Of a stretch of DNA of 64,000 bases, positions 15,850 through 23,224 are shown in pieces. Numbering within the stretch: the first letter of the stretch is position 1; every line of letters starts with the position of its first letter. The notes below the pieces were generated by a model. That model was not told the origin of the DNA, did not search any database, and saw nothing but the letters and a program-made list of their open reading frames with translations. A program made the position numbers and the translations under genes. Source of the stretch: Clostridia bacterium (GTDB lineage Bacteria; Bacillota; Clostridia; Christensenellales; UBA1242); the NCBI GenBank assembly GCA_017507215.1, contig JAFWBI010000007.1:1-64000 (forward strand), in the 5' to 3' direction.

Positions 15850-16539
15850 ATGAGATATGTGGTATCAGACATTCACGGAAATTATGAATTGTTTGTGAAG
15901 TTGCTAAAGAAAATTAATTTTTCAAAAGATGACACACTTTTTGTTTTGGGTGACGTGATTGATAAAGGCAAAGATGTTCAAAAATTGCTAAATTTGCTCT
16001 TTGGAGAGCTTAGAGATAATGTGTTAGTGCTTGCAGGCAATCATGAATTTGAGTTGACAAAACTGGTGACAAATTTGATTACAAAAAATGCCACTGATAG
16101 AAAAATTGTTAAAGAATGCAAAAAGTTTTTGGGTGTGAAAAAACTTACAATGCAAGATGTTGATGACATTATGAATATGCCATATTATCACGAAGAAGAA
16201 GATTTTATTTTGGTGCATGCAGGGGTTCCGTTTGACACAAAAGGAAATCAAATTCCACTTGAAAGTGCGCCGATTGAAGATTTGGTTTATGACCGAAGAT
16301 TTAAACGAGAACACTTTTTGCCACCAAACATAAAATGTGTGATTTTCGGGCACACACCAACCTTTTATATTGAAAATCAAAAAGGCAAGATTGTGAAATA
16401 TCAAAAGAAAAACACAACAGGGAAATCGCCAAAAGATTATTATAAAATTCAAATTGACACTGGAAATTATTTAACGGGGATTCTTGGTTGTTTGTGTCTT
16501 GATGACATGCGTGAGATTTATGTTAATGAATTTGATTAA
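15850..16539 (+). CDS. PPP-family metallophosphatase
   Basis: A 229-residue protein with the calcineurin-like/PPP order of motifs: SDIHGNYELF (GDxHG), VLGDVIDKG (GDxVDRG), LAGNHEFEL (GNHE), ILVHAGVP and FGHTPTF. Such enzymes are Ser/Thr phosphatases or ApaH-like dinucleoside polyphosphatases. The sequence does not separate the two, but the layout resembles PrpA/PrpE-type phosphatases. It is co-transcribed with the FtsH-like protease: AGGAG overlaps the stop of that gene and the start is 8 bases on. The stop lies 12 bases before the class-1 operator of the first WYL gene. The ATG at 15850 is chosen for its binding site. Confidence 0.9.
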   Translation: MRYVVSDIHGNYELFVKLLKKINFSKDDTLFVLGDVIDKGKDVQKLLNLLFGELRDNVLVLAGNHEFELTKLVTNLITKNATDRKIVKECKKFLGVKKLTMQDVDDIMNMPYYHEEEDFILVHAGVPFDTKGNQIPLESAPIEDLVYDRRFKREHFLPPNIKCVIFGHTPTFYIENQKGKIVKYQKKNTTGKSPKDYYKIQIDTGNYLTGILGCLCLDDMREIYVNEFD

Positions 16540-16551
16540 TAAAGTTAAAAT

Positions 16552-16586
16552 GTGTCCAAAATAATGGACACGTTTTATTTTAAAAT
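16552..16586 (+). promoter_or_regulatory. Class-1 promoter/operator of the first WYL gene
   Basis: GTGTCC (16552-16557), 8 bp, GGACAC (16566-16571) is a perfect dyad. TAAAAT (16581-16586) begins 11 bp after GGAC, the same geometry as at 14490. No -35 hexamer is visible. The ATG at 16593 is seven bases past the hexamer. Confidence 0.85.
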
Positions 16587-16592
16587 GATATT

Positions 16593-17624
16593 ATGGAAGT
16601 GGTTAAAATAAAAAGAATAAAAGAGAATCATATGAGTTATTTAAACAACAAAAAATTATCCATAATTTATATTTTGGAAATCTTAAAAGAATATTCTGAT
16701 GAAAATCACGCACTCACACAAAACGAAATTTTAAAAAAATTATATAGCATTTATGGCATGGAATGCGAGAGAAAATCAGTTGGTGCGAATATAGATAGTC
16801 TGATTGAAGCTGGTTATGAAATCGTTAAGTGTGAAAGTGGTGGGTGTTATCTTGCTGCACGTGAATTTGAGCAGAGTGAAATTTCTTTTTTGGTTGATGC
16901 TGTTTTTTCAAGCAAATCAATAGACAGCAAAAAATCAAGAGATTTGGAAAAAAAAATCTCAGCATTTTCAAGTGTATATTCGAGAAAAAAATATAATTAC
17001 ATTTATAAAAGTGATGAGATTTCGAGAACGCTAAACAAACAGTTATTTTTCACTATTGACATTTTGCATGACGCAATCGAACAGAAAAAACAAGTTGAAT
17101 TTTATTATGACAGGCCTTATGTTTCTAAAGAAAATAAAGAAAAACAGCAAAGCAAAAAATATATTGTGAACCCTTATTTTTTGGTGAATAATCAAGGAAG
17201 ATATTATCTTGTTTGCAACTATCATTGTTTTGATGATATTGCAAACTATAAACTTGACCAAATCAAAGACATTAAAATCTTAGAAACTGACGCAAAGCCA
17301 ATTGAAAAAGTTAAAGGTTTTGAAAAGGGTCTTAATATTGCGAAATATGCAAATGAGAATATTTATATGTTTTCGGCCGATTCAGTTGATGCAACTGTTA
17401 AACTTTCAGATGAGTATTCGGTTGGAATTGTGACTGACTGGTTTGGGCAAAATGCAAAAATTTATCAGAAAAACAGTGAAATTTTTGCTGATATAACAGC
17501 TAATGAGAAAGCTCTTATTTATTGGGCGCTTCAATATGGTGAACATTTCGAATTGTTGTCACCTGAAAACACAAGAGAAAAAATTAAAACAGCAATCGAA
17601 AACTTAAAAAAGAAATATTTTTAG
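16593..17624 (+). CDS. WYL-domain transcriptional regulator 1
   Basis: A 343-residue regulator with an N-terminal winged HTH (about 20-85, containing LTQNEILKKLYSIYGMECERKSVGANIDSLIEAGYEI), a WYL domain (about 155-245; KKQVEFYYDRPY, YIVNPYFLVNNQGRYYLVCNY) and a WCX C-terminus (about 255-340) with WALQYGEHFELLSPENTREKI. WYL regulators sense nucleic-acid or nucleotide ligands and often control defence genes. The ATG at 16593 fits leaderless translation; the internal ATG at 16632, where the paralogue begins, has no good binding site. It heads an operon with PD-(D/E)XK and GIY-YIG proteins, and its promoter carries the class-1 dyad, so autoregulation is likely. It is clearly paralogous to the gene at 21396. 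Confidence 0.93.
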   Translation: MEVVKIKRIKENHMSYLNNKKLSIIYILEILKEYSDENHALTQNEILKKLYSIYGMECERKSVGANIDSLIEAGYEIVKCESGGCYLAAREFEQSEISFLVDAVFSSKSIDSKKSRDLEKKISAFSSVYSRKKYNYIYKSDEISRTLNKQLFFTIDILHDAIEQKKQVEFYYDRPYVSKENKEKQQSKKYIVNPYFLVNNQGRYYLVCNYHCFDDIANYKLDQIKDIKILETDAKPIEKVKGFEKGLNIAKYANENIYMFSADSVDATVKLSDEYSVGIVTDWFGQNAKIYQKNSEIFADITANEKALIYWALQYGEHFELLSPENTREKIKTAIENLKKKYF

Positions 17625-17638
17625 CAAAGGAGAAAATT

Positions 17639-18538
17639 ATGGCAAAGACCATAGCAAATTTAAAATCCGATATAATATCTATAATGGATGAATTTAAAAA
17701 CAGCAAAAAGGTGTTTTCAAATGAATCACAATTTCAACTAGACCTTGCTTCAAAGATTAAAGAAAAAGGTTATGGAGTTGAGCTTGAAGTTTTCGCAACA
17801 AAATATGCAATTAATGAATTTCCTAATTTAACCAAAAAGGATAAAAATAAAAAACAATATATTGATATTGTTGTAAATCTTGAAGAAAAAAAATGTGTTG
17901 TTATTGAACTTAAATATAAAACGCAAGAAAGAACTGTTGTTTATGATTGTGGAAACAACAAAAAAGCAATCACATTCGCTCAAGGAGCACCAGATGAAGG
18001 AAGTTATTTGTTTTGGAAAGATGTTGTTCGTTTAGAGCGTTATAAATCTAAAGAGATAAAAATTAATTTTGACGACCCGAGAGAGATTGTTGGTGGACTT
18101 GCAATCATCATGGCAAATGACAAAACTTATTGGGAAGGAAAGGACAAACCAACATTAGATTCGAAAAAAGGTGAGTCATTGTTTTATGAGTTCTTTCCAA
18201 AACATAAAAACAAATTTTTTGGAAAACTTTGCTGCTATGTTAAAGTTGACAAAGCAGGAAATCGCGTGAGTGGAAGAACTGCAAAGGGAAAGTTTGATGC
18301 TTTGGTGAGAGTTGATGCTAAAGATAAGTGTGAAAAATTTAATGCATACAAAACAATTAGTGAAGATAATCAAGTGAAATTTAAAAATAAGCCAGTTGAA
18401 TATATTGAGCTTAATACACAAAAGCCTTATTCGTGTGAGTGGGTTGACTACTTAACTTTAAAGGGTACTCGAATTGACAAAAAGGCGCAACAAAGATACG
18501 AAGATTATGAATTTAAATATTTAATTGTCGAAGTGTAA
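17639..18538 (+). CDS. PD-(D/E)XK nuclease-like protein
   Basis: The 299-residue protein is not a member of a family I can name, but its first half fits the PD-(D/E)XK fold. A helix with Glu (ESQFQLDLASKIKEKG, about 28-43) leads to YIDIVVN (Asp of the PD motif) and then VVIELKYKT (the ExK core), followed by a helix in which QGAPDEGSYLFWKDVVRLE covers the substrate side. The second half is basic and unrecognised. The gene lies 14 bases after WYL 1 behind an AAAGGAG site and 9 bases before the GIY-YIG gene. Two nuclease folds behind a WYL regulator suggest a restriction or anti-phage role, which is inference. Confidence 0.85.
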   Translation: MAKTIANLKSDIISIMDEFKNSKKVFSNESQFQLDLASKIKEKGYGVELEVFATKYAINEFPNLTKKDKNKKQYIDIVVNLEEKKCVVIELKYKTQERTVVYDCGNNKKAITFAQGAPDEGSYLFWKDVVRLERYKSKEIKINFDDPREIVGGLAIIMANDKTYWEGKDKPTLDSKKGESLFYEFFPKHKNKFFGKLCCYVKVDKAGNRVSGRTAKGKFDALVRVDAKDKCEKFNAYKTISEDNQVKFKNKPVEYIELNTQKPYSCEWVDYLTLKGTRIDKKAQQRYEDYEFKYLIVEV

Positions 18539-18547
18539 GGAGAAAAT

Positions 18548-19429
18548 ATGGAAGAAAAAGTTATAAAATTTGAAGATGTTTTTAGGGTTGAAAATTCAAA
18601 AAGAGTTAAAGTAAAATTCAATATGAATCCTGACGATAGAACAATACCTGCATGGGATTTACTTAGAAAAGATGATGATAGATGGCTTGAAATGAATGAG
18701 TGGAAGGCTTTTAGAAATGCAAACAATAATTTGGAAGATGCAGATTATCTTTTAGCTTTTGCTCAGTATTATCCATATGGTTCAAACTATTATATTTTTG
18801 GTGGATTTTATGAAGTTGTTGAAAAACGAGATACAAAAAATGGAAGGGGATATACTCTTAAACTTCTAGATAAATTTTCAGAATATAGAAAGCGATTAAT
18901 TGTGAAATTAAATAAGCCGGTTGGTCAAAGTTATAATTTATATTATGATACAGTCATAAGTAAAGAAGCGATTGTTTATGAAATTGCACCAGCTGTTAAA
19001 GCGGGAGAATTTACTGGTTATACAAATTTTTGTTTGACTCATGAAGAATTGCAGACCATATTTAAGGGAAATGCAAAAAAATGGGAACTTGCACTTTCGA
19101 GAGTTAAGGGAATATATTGTATTATAGATAAGTCTGATGGACAAATATATATAGGCTCTGCATCTGATGACTCTCAAGGTATTTGGGGAAGATGGAAGAG
19201 TTATGCTGATGTTAATAATTTAACTGGTGGAAATAAAGCTTTTGAAGAAATGAAAAAAGAAGGTTCTGATAGAATTATCAATAATTTCACATATTCGATT
19301 TTGGAAATTTTTGATATGAGAACAGATAGAGAATATATAATAAATAGAGAAAATCATTGGAAAGAAGTTTTTAAAACACGAGAGCATGGTTTAAACAAAT
19401 ATGAATTACAAAAAAGGCATAGCGATTAG
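18548..19429 (+). CDS. GIY-YIG nuclease-domain protein
   Basis: The 293-residue protein has a C-terminal GIY-YIG domain (about 175-290): VKGIYCIIDKSDGQIYIGSASD supplies both motifs, GIWGRWKSYA has the catalytic Arg on the following helix, and ENHWKEVFKTREHGLNKY has the Glu that binds metal. The N-terminal 170 residues are unrecognised. They contain many aromatic residues (QYYPYGSNYYIFGGFYEVVEK) and could recognise substrate. This N-terminal-unknown plus GIY-YIG layout is known from restriction-like and phage-associated nucleases. It is last in the WYL-1 operon and its stop lies inside the terminator stem. Co-transcription with a second nuclease fold is notable. Confidence 0.9.
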   Translation: MEEKVIKFEDVFRVENSKRVKVKFNMNPDDRTIPAWDLLRKDDDRWLEMNEWKAFRNANNNLEDADYLLAFAQYYPYGSNYYIFGGFYEVVEKRDTKNGRGYTLKLLDKFSEYRKRLIVKLNKPVGQSYNLYYDTVISKEAIVYEIAPAVKAGEFTGYTNFCLTHEELQTIFKGNAKKWELALSRVKGIYCIIDKSDGQIYIGSASDDSQGIWGRWKSYADVNNLTGGNKAFEEMKKEGSDRIINNFTYSILEIFDMRTDREYIINRENHWKEVFKTREHGLNKYELQKRHSD

Positions 19430-19444
19430 CTATGCCTTTTTTTG
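19411..19444 (+). terminator. Terminator of the WYL-1 operon
   Basis: AAGGCATAGC/GCTATGCCTT stem with the TAG stop in the loop, followed by a long T run. Confidence 0.9.
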
Positions 19445-19502
19445 TGGGGGAAATTGTGAGATTTTTTTGAAAAATGTTGGAAAAGTTTGTTTTGGGACTT
19501 TC

Positions 19503-19537
19503 AAATCCGTTTTTTGGGATTTCTGTTGTGTTATTAT
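19503..19537 (+). promoter_or_regulatory. Class-2 promoter/operator of the 38-residue gene
   Basis: AAATCC (19503-19508), 8 bp GTTTTTTG, GGATTT (19517-19522). TATTAT (19532-19537) starts exactly 11 bp after GGAT. No -35 hexamer. Confidence 0.88.
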
Positions 19538-19562
19538 ATGGGTGTAAAGGAGAGATACGGTT

Positions 19563-19679
19563 ATGGGAATTATTGATTTGATTATGGGTTGGGGAGTTGT
19601 TTCTGAAGAAACTCCAATCGAAGAAGCTGAATTTGAATCACTTTCAAAGGCAGACAAAAAACTTAAAAAAGCAAATTAA
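19563..19679 (+). CDS. Conserved-looking 38-residue microprotein
   Basis: A short ORF with a strong AAAGGAGAG site and its own class-2 promoter. The protein has a hydrophobic N-terminus (GIIDLIMGWGVV) and then a charged tail rich in Glu and Lys (ETPIEEAEFESLSKADKKLKK), so it might lie on the membrane surface. I do not recognise it. The promoter and ribosome binding site together make it credible despite its size. It is followed by an 83-residue gene with another strong binding site, probably in the same transcript. It belongs to the WYL-type regulon by its promoter. Confidence 0.75.
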   Translation: MGIIDLIMGWGVVSEETPIEEAEFESLSKADKKLKKAN

Positions 19680-19706
19680 AAACAAACGAAAAAGGAGATG
19701 ACGAAA

Positions 19707-19958
19707 ATGGAAAATTGTTTAGTTGTTGAATATGATGAAAAGAACAAGAAAGAACTTTATGAATTTTTGAAACTGGGAAATTTCAGGTGGGCGAATGGTC
19801 GTGATTTTTCTGATGAAGAGCACTGTTTTCCATTTTGCATTGACACTGAGCGAAAAGTTGTTTATATGACAAACATTTATTTTTTGAAAGAATATAAAGA
19901 ACAAGGGTACAAACGAATAAGCGTTTCAGACTTCATAAACAAGGTTATGGCAAGTTAA
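19707..19958 (+). CDS. Unknown 83-residue protein
   Basis: Not recognised. The ATG at 19707 is chosen because AAGGAG (19692-19697) is nine bases upstream; the in-frame ATG at 19698 overlaps that site. The protein looks like a small alpha/beta domain: CLVVEYDEKNKKELYEFLKLGNFRWANG, then HCFPFCIDTERKVVYMTNIYFLKE and ISVSDFINKVM. No membrane segment. It follows the 38-residue gene by 27 bases and is probably co-transcribed from the class-2 promoter. It may be a phage- or island-type accessory protein, but nothing in the sequence decides this. Confidence 0.75.
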   Translation: MENCLVVEYDEKNKKELYEFLKLGNFRWANGRDFSDEEHCFPFCIDTERKVVYMTNIYFLKEYKEQGYKRISVSDFINKVMAS

Positions 19959-20034
19959 AAAAATAGTCAAAAACATAAAATATTCTTTACATTGGCAAAT
20001 TTTTAATTTATTCTAAAATTAAGGAGATTTTGTT

Positions 20035-20538
20035 ATGAAAAAGAGAATTTTATGTTTTTTGCTTATGCTTATTTTGCCTTGTTCATTGATTTTTGCTGGC
20101 TGTTCAAAAGACAAAAAGTCTGAACCTGAAGAAGAATGGATTGCAGTTCAATCAATAAGCTATGTTTTGAATGAAGATGTGAAAGAAATCACATCTCATA
20201 TTGAGTTTGAAATTGAAACTGAAACAATCACAAAAGCAGAATATGATGCTTCAACTGATTTGAAACTTGTAAATCATGAGCCTGCAATTTTGGAAGAAAC
20301 TGAAATTAAGCCAGATAGAACAAAGTTTTTGAACAATTTGAAAGACAAAAAAGGATTCACTTGGGTTCATGTGTCAACTGATAGTGGTGAATTTTACACC
20401 AAAAATGTAATCACAGACTATAAAATCAATTACGTTGAAATTTTGATTGTTTCAGATAATGTGATAAAAATCAAACACAAGGGCGTTACAGCCAGCGTTA
20501 TTTCAAGTGGTTTTGAAATTGTTTATTTCAACGATTAA
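20035..20538 (+). CDS. Predicted lipoprotein of unknown function
   Basis: The 167-residue protein begins with a textbook lipoprotein signal: basic MKKR, a hydrophobic stretch, and the lipobox FAGC with the modified Cys at residue 23. The mature part (145 residues) is acidic at first (KKSEPEEEW) and then beta-rich, ending with VTASVISSGFEIVYF. It should be tethered to the outer face of the membrane. The start follows AAGGAG. It sits between two class-2 promoters but has its own upstream region with only a weak TTTACA/TATTCT-like promoter, so it may not belong to the regulon. No family recognised. Confidence 0.82.
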   Translation: MKKRILCFLLMLILPCSLIFAGCSKDKKSEPEEEWIAVQSISYVLNEDVKEITSHIEFEIETETITKAEYDASTDLKLVNHEPAILEETEIKPDRTKFLNNLKDKKGFTWVHVSTDSGEFYTKNVITDYKINYVEILIVSDNVIKIKHKGVTASVISSGFEIVYFND

Positions 20539-20543
20539 TAATC

Positions 20544-20578
20544 AAAAAAGACAAGCCGGCGAGTTTGTCTTTTTTTTG
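20544..20578 (+). terminator. Terminator after the lipoprotein gene
   Basis: AAAAGACAA and TTGTCTTTT pair around GCCGGCGAG, followed by a long T run. Confidence 0.85.
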
Positions 20579-20627
20579 CGCAAAAAAATTGTCAAAAAAA
20601 TTTGAAAAATGTTTTTTTGTGTTTTTC

Positions 20628-20662
20628 AAATCCATTTTTTGGTGCTTTAGATTTAATATAAT
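20628..20662 (+). promoter_or_regulatory. Class-2 promoter/operator of the FtsK-gamma-like gene
   Basis: AAATCC (20628-20633), 8 bp ATTTTTTG, degenerate right half GTGC (20642-20645), exactly 11 bp, TATAAT (20657-20662). The left half keeps the TTTCAAATCC context of the other class-2 sites. Confidence 0.8.
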
Positions 20663-20687
20663 GAAATCAAGAAAAGGAGATACGATT

Positions 20688-20933
20688 ATGAGAGAAATTG
20701 AAGTAAGAAAGAAAATTGATGAATTATTGAAAGTTGATGATGTGAGCATGGCAAGGCTTAGAAGCGTTCTTCAAATTGGCTATATAAGAGCTGCAAAAAT
20801 TATAGACTTTTTAGAAAAAGAAGGTTACTTAATTGAAATGGGTTGCTATCAAAAAAAGTTTAATTTTGATTTTTATGATGAGCTTAAAGATGTGATTTTT
20901 GAACAATTTTCTGAGCTTGTGAAAGTTGCTTAA
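20688..20933 (+). CDS. Free-standing FtsK-gamma-like winged-helix protein
   Basis: The 81-residue protein resembles the gamma domain of FtsK/SpoIIIE, the winged helix that reads polar DNA motifs. SMARLRSVLQIGYIRAAKIIDFLEKEGYL (about 20-48) aligns with the gamma-domain pattern LLQR-F-IGY-RAAR--D-LE--G. The C-terminal half is more divergent than that of the 86-residue protein at 42709. A longer in-frame ORF from 20565 runs through the terminator and operator and is rejected; the ATG at 20688 follows AAGGAGA. It may act as a DNA-sequence reader for the separate motor at 13751, or as a small transcription factor. The first role is inference. Confidence 0.85.
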   Translation: MREIEVRKKIDELLKVDDVSMARLRSVLQIGYIRAAKIIDFLEKEGYLIEMGCYQKKFNFDFYDELKDVIFEQFSELVKVA

Positions 20934-20943
20934 AAATAAAATC

Positions 20944-20978
20944 AAATCCGTTTTTTGGGATTTTGAATTTGTTATAAT
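20944..20978 (+). promoter_or_regulatory. Class-2 promoter/operator of the 21-residue gene
   Basis: AAATCC (20944-20949), 8 bp GTTTTTTG, GGATTT (20958-20963), with TATAAT (20973-20978) exactly 11 bp after GGAT. This is the cleanest copy of the motif. Confidence 0.9.
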
Positions 20979-21001
20979 AAGAGTGTGAAAAGGAGATAAG
21001 C

Positions 21002-21067
21002 ATGATTATTGTTGTTATATTTTTTATTTATGTCACAATAAATTTCCTTGTTGGGCTTGGTGGTTAA
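21002..21067 (+). CDS. 21-residue single-helix membrane microprotein
   Basis: A very short ORF behind the best class-2 promoter and an AGGAG site six bases before ATG. The product, MIIVVIFFIYVTINFLVGLGG, is one hydrophobic helix. Such peptides occur as type I toxins, as regulators of membrane proteins, or as holin-like factors. Nothing in the sequence chooses between these. A hairpin with a T run follows the stop by nine bases, so it forms a one-gene transcript of about 120 nt. It could alternatively be a regulatory RNA whose ORF is incidental, but the strong binding site argues for translation. Confidence 0.65.
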   Translation: MIIVVIFFIYVTINFLVGLGG

Positions 21068-21076
21068 TATAACTGA

Positions 21077-21104
21077 AAAACAAGCAGATGCGTTTGCTGG
21101 TTTT
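21077..21104 (+). terminator. Probable terminator after the microprotein gene
   Basis: AAAAC-A-AGCA pairs with TGCT-G-GTTTT around an eight-base loop. The stem contains one mismatch and ends in TTTT. Confidence 0.45.
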
Positions 21105-21285
21105 GATGCAAAACAGCTTTAAGAGTGTGTCAATTTTTGAGTGGCTTGATGAAGTTGTTTTGAAAAACAATGCTGCTAGATTCTTTTTGCAAGTATTCAT
21201 TTTTTTGTTTTGGCTTGGTGGTTTGTCACATTTTCATCAAGTTATCCTACCTTCCTTTCAAATATATATCTAATGTGAAAAAATT
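21105..21285 (+). other. Stretch without a supported gene
   Basis: A 61-codon frame (from 21088) and a shorter GTG-started one (21126) run here and end in a hydrophobic FIFLFWLGGL segment, but neither has a ribosome binding site or promoter. It may be a decayed relative of the neighbouring microprotein. Confidence 0.4.
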
Positions 21286-21312
21286 GGGCAGAAAAAATCT
21301 GCTCTTTTTTTG
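21286..21312 (+). terminator. Terminator before the WYL-2 operator
   Basis: GGGCAGA and TCTGCTC pair (one G-T) around AAAAA, followed by seven T. Confidence 0.75.
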
Positions 21313-21328
21313 TGCAAAAATGGGCTTG

Positions 21329-21363
21329 AAATCCTTTTTTTAGGATTTGGTTTGTGTTATACT
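21329..21363 (+). promoter_or_regulatory. Class-2 promoter/operator of the second WYL gene
   Basis: AAATCC (21329-21334), 8 bp TTTTTTTA, GGATTT (21343-21348), with TATACT (21358-21363) exactly 11 bp after GGAT. It suggests autoregulation of WYL 2. Confidence 0.88.
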
Positions 21364-21395
21364 CAAAATGTGAAATTCTTTTTTAGGTGGTGTTT

Positions 21396-22382
21396 ATGAT
21401 TAGTGAAAAGAAAGGTTCAATATTGTATACTCTTGAAATTTTGAAGGCGTATTCTGATGAACAGCACTTGCTGACTTATGAAATGATTTCAGACAAGCTT
21501 TATCATGGCTACGGGCTTGAAATTGAAAGAAAGACTATTGCTCGTGATATTGCCATTTTGCAAGAGTTTGGCTATGACGTTGTGAAGAAGGGCAATCGTG
21601 GACTTTATCTTGGTTTTCGTGACTTTGAAGAAGGTGAGCTTTTATATTTGATTGACGCGATTTATTCATCAAAGTCAATGCCAACAAAATATGCAAAAGA
21701 CCTTGTTGAAAGACTTACAAAAAATCACAGCAATTATAAAAAGAAAAAATATAAATATCTTGAGAAAATTGATGATGGTGCACGAACCGACAACAAAGAA
21801 ATTTTCTGGACCATTGAGCTTTTGAATGAAGCTATTGAAAAGAAAAAGAAAGTTGAGTTTCAATATGGTGCATATGGCATTGATAAAAAAATTAAGCTTA
21901 AGGGCGATGGAAAGTTTTATAAAATCAATCCATATTTCATGGTGAACAACAAAGGAAAGTATTATCTTGTTTGCAACTATGACAAATATGATGATGTTTC
22001 GAACTATAAAATTGAGTGCATTTCAAACATAAAGATTCTAGATGAAGACATCAAGCCTATCACAGAGCTTCCAAGCAACAAAGATTTTTCGGTGAAAGAT
22101 TATGTGAAAGAGCATGTTTATATGGCGTTTGGGGAGTCTGTTGATGCTGAAATCAGAATTGCATCTGAAGAAAAGATTAATGACTTTATTGACTGGTTTG
22201 GCAAGGATTCGTCAATATTCAAAAAGGGCGATGACATTGTTGCAACCTTGAAAGTCAATGAAGAATCACTTATTTTCTGGGCACTTCAATATGGTCAGCA
22301 CGTTGAAGTTTTGAAGCCGATTGAAACCAGAGAGAAAATTAAGAAAATTTTAAATGGTATGGTCGAAAAATATAACAAATAA
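21396..22382 (+). CDS. WYL-domain transcriptional regulator 2
   Basis: The 328-residue paralogue of the gene at 16593 has the same three parts: winged HTH (about 20-75, MISDKLYHGYGLEIERKTIARDIAILQEFGYDVV), WYL domain (about 145-230; KKKVEFQYGAYG, YKINPYFMVNNKGKYYLVCNYDKYDDVSNYKIE) and WCX end (FWALQYGQHVEVLKPIETREKI). The recognition helix differs from that of WYL 1 (ERKTIARDIAI against ERKSVGANIDS), which fits the two different half-site classes. ATG 21396 is preceded by AGGTGG; two GTG codons just upstream overlap that site. It is followed 17 bases later by a JAB-domain gene. Its own promoter carries the class-2 motif. Confidence 0.94.
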   Translation: MISEKKGSILYTLEILKAYSDEQHLLTYEMISDKLYHGYGLEIERKTIARDIAILQEFGYDVVKKGNRGLYLGFRDFEEGELLYLIDAIYSSKSMPTKYAKDLVERLTKNHSNYKKKKYKYLEKIDDGARTDNKEIFWTIELLNEAIEKKKKVEFQYGAYGIDKKIKLKGDGKFYKINPYFMVNNKGKYYLVCNYDKYDDVSNYKIECISNIKILDEDIKPITELPSNKDFSVKDYVKEHVYMAFGESVDAEIRIASEEKINDFIDWFGKDSSIFKKGDDIVATLKVNEESLIFWALQYGQHVEVLKPIETREKIKKILNGMVEKYNK

Positions 22383-22399
22383 GAAGGTGGGAAAATATT

Positions 22400-23224
22400 A
22401 TGAATATTGAAGAATTAAAAGCTTTGTTTGAAGAAGATGTTTCATTTGAACAAATTGAAGAACTTGTTTCTGATGATGTTTTTGCCGGAGCGTCAAAACT
22501 TGGAATTGATTATGCAGAAAAACTTGGGTTTGAAAGTTTTGAAGATGCTCCATTTTGTCTTGAGCAGGTGACTCCAGGAACGGTCAGTGTGGTTGTTGAT
22601 GATGGGGTGAAGCCTGTTGTTGAACTTATGAAAAAACTTGCTAAAGAACAAAGTGACACAAAAAGAAAAAATGCAGACCATTATGAAGCTTCATTTTGTT
22701 TATATGGAAGAATGAAAGATGGAAAAATTGCAATCACAGACGGTTTTTGGGACGAAAGGGGCTATCAGCCAAATGCTTATAAATATGCAGACCCAGATTC
22801 TTTGAACTATGGCAGTTTTTTTGCAGACTATTCAAATGTGACAACAACTTCAAGGTGGTATGACAGAAAGGTTGATGCTGTTTGTGATTCTGCAACTCCA
22901 GATGGTTCGCTAGTTGTGATTTATGGTCACACACACCCACAAACAAAAGAACTTGGAAAAGTGAATAACTATCCGTCAAGAACAGATGTTTCTCTTGCTG
23001 TTGAAGAAGCTGTTACTCGTTACACTCAAGCAAATGGCTCTTGTTCATTTTTGAATGCAATCATCAACGCAGATGGTGATTTAAACATTTTTGGATTTGA
23101 TGTTGAAACAGGAAAGTTTTTCATTTTAGATGATGTTAAATATAAAAGTGGAAAAAAGATTGCGGCATACACTGAAGAAAACTATCCTATTCAAGTTGGC
23201 CCAACTGGACCAAGTTCAAAATAG
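22400..23224 (+). CDS. JAB/MPN (JAMM) metalloprotease-like protein
   Basis: The 274-residue protein has a JAMM-like zinc motif: Glu96 in HYEASFCLYG, then GHTHP with His177 and His179, and SRTD with Ser193 and Asp196. The interval between the second His and Ser is 13 residues, longer than the usual seven, so it is a divergent member. JAB-fold proteases remove ubiquitin-like or cysteine-terminal tags, and several bacterial defence systems carry one. No E1- or E2-like gene is beside it here. The N-terminal 90 residues are acidic and helical. It is co-transcribed with WYL 2, and a nine-G tract directly after its stop leads into a 34-residue ORF. Confidence 0.75.
   Translation: MNIEELKALFEEDVSFEQIEELVSDDVFAGASKLGIDYAEKLGFESFEDAPFCLEQVTPGTVSVVVDDGVKPVVELMKKLAKEQSDTKRKNADHYEASFCLYGRMKDGKIAITDGFWDERGYQPNAYKYADPDSLNYGSFFADYSNVTTTSRWYDRKVDAVCDSATPDGSLVVIYGHTHPQTKELGKVNNYPSRTDVSLAVEEAVTRYTQANGSCSFLNAIINADGDLNIFGFDVETGKFFILDDVKYKSGKKIAAYTEENYPIQVGPTGPSSK

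Noticed and set aside
16632-16634. Internal ATG as the start of WYL 1
   Set aside because: It matches the paralogue's start but has no good binding site, while the ATG at 16593 fits the leaderless geometry. The choice remains uncertain.
20565-20687. Long N-terminal extension of the 81-residue FtsK-gamma-like protein
   Set aside because: It runs through a terminator and the class-2 operator, and the sequence is low-complexity Phe/Lys.
21088-21273. 61-codon ORF with a hydrophobic end between two terminators
   Set aside because: No ribosome binding site or promoter of its own; the resemblance to the neighbouring microprotein is too weak to call a gene or a pseudogene.
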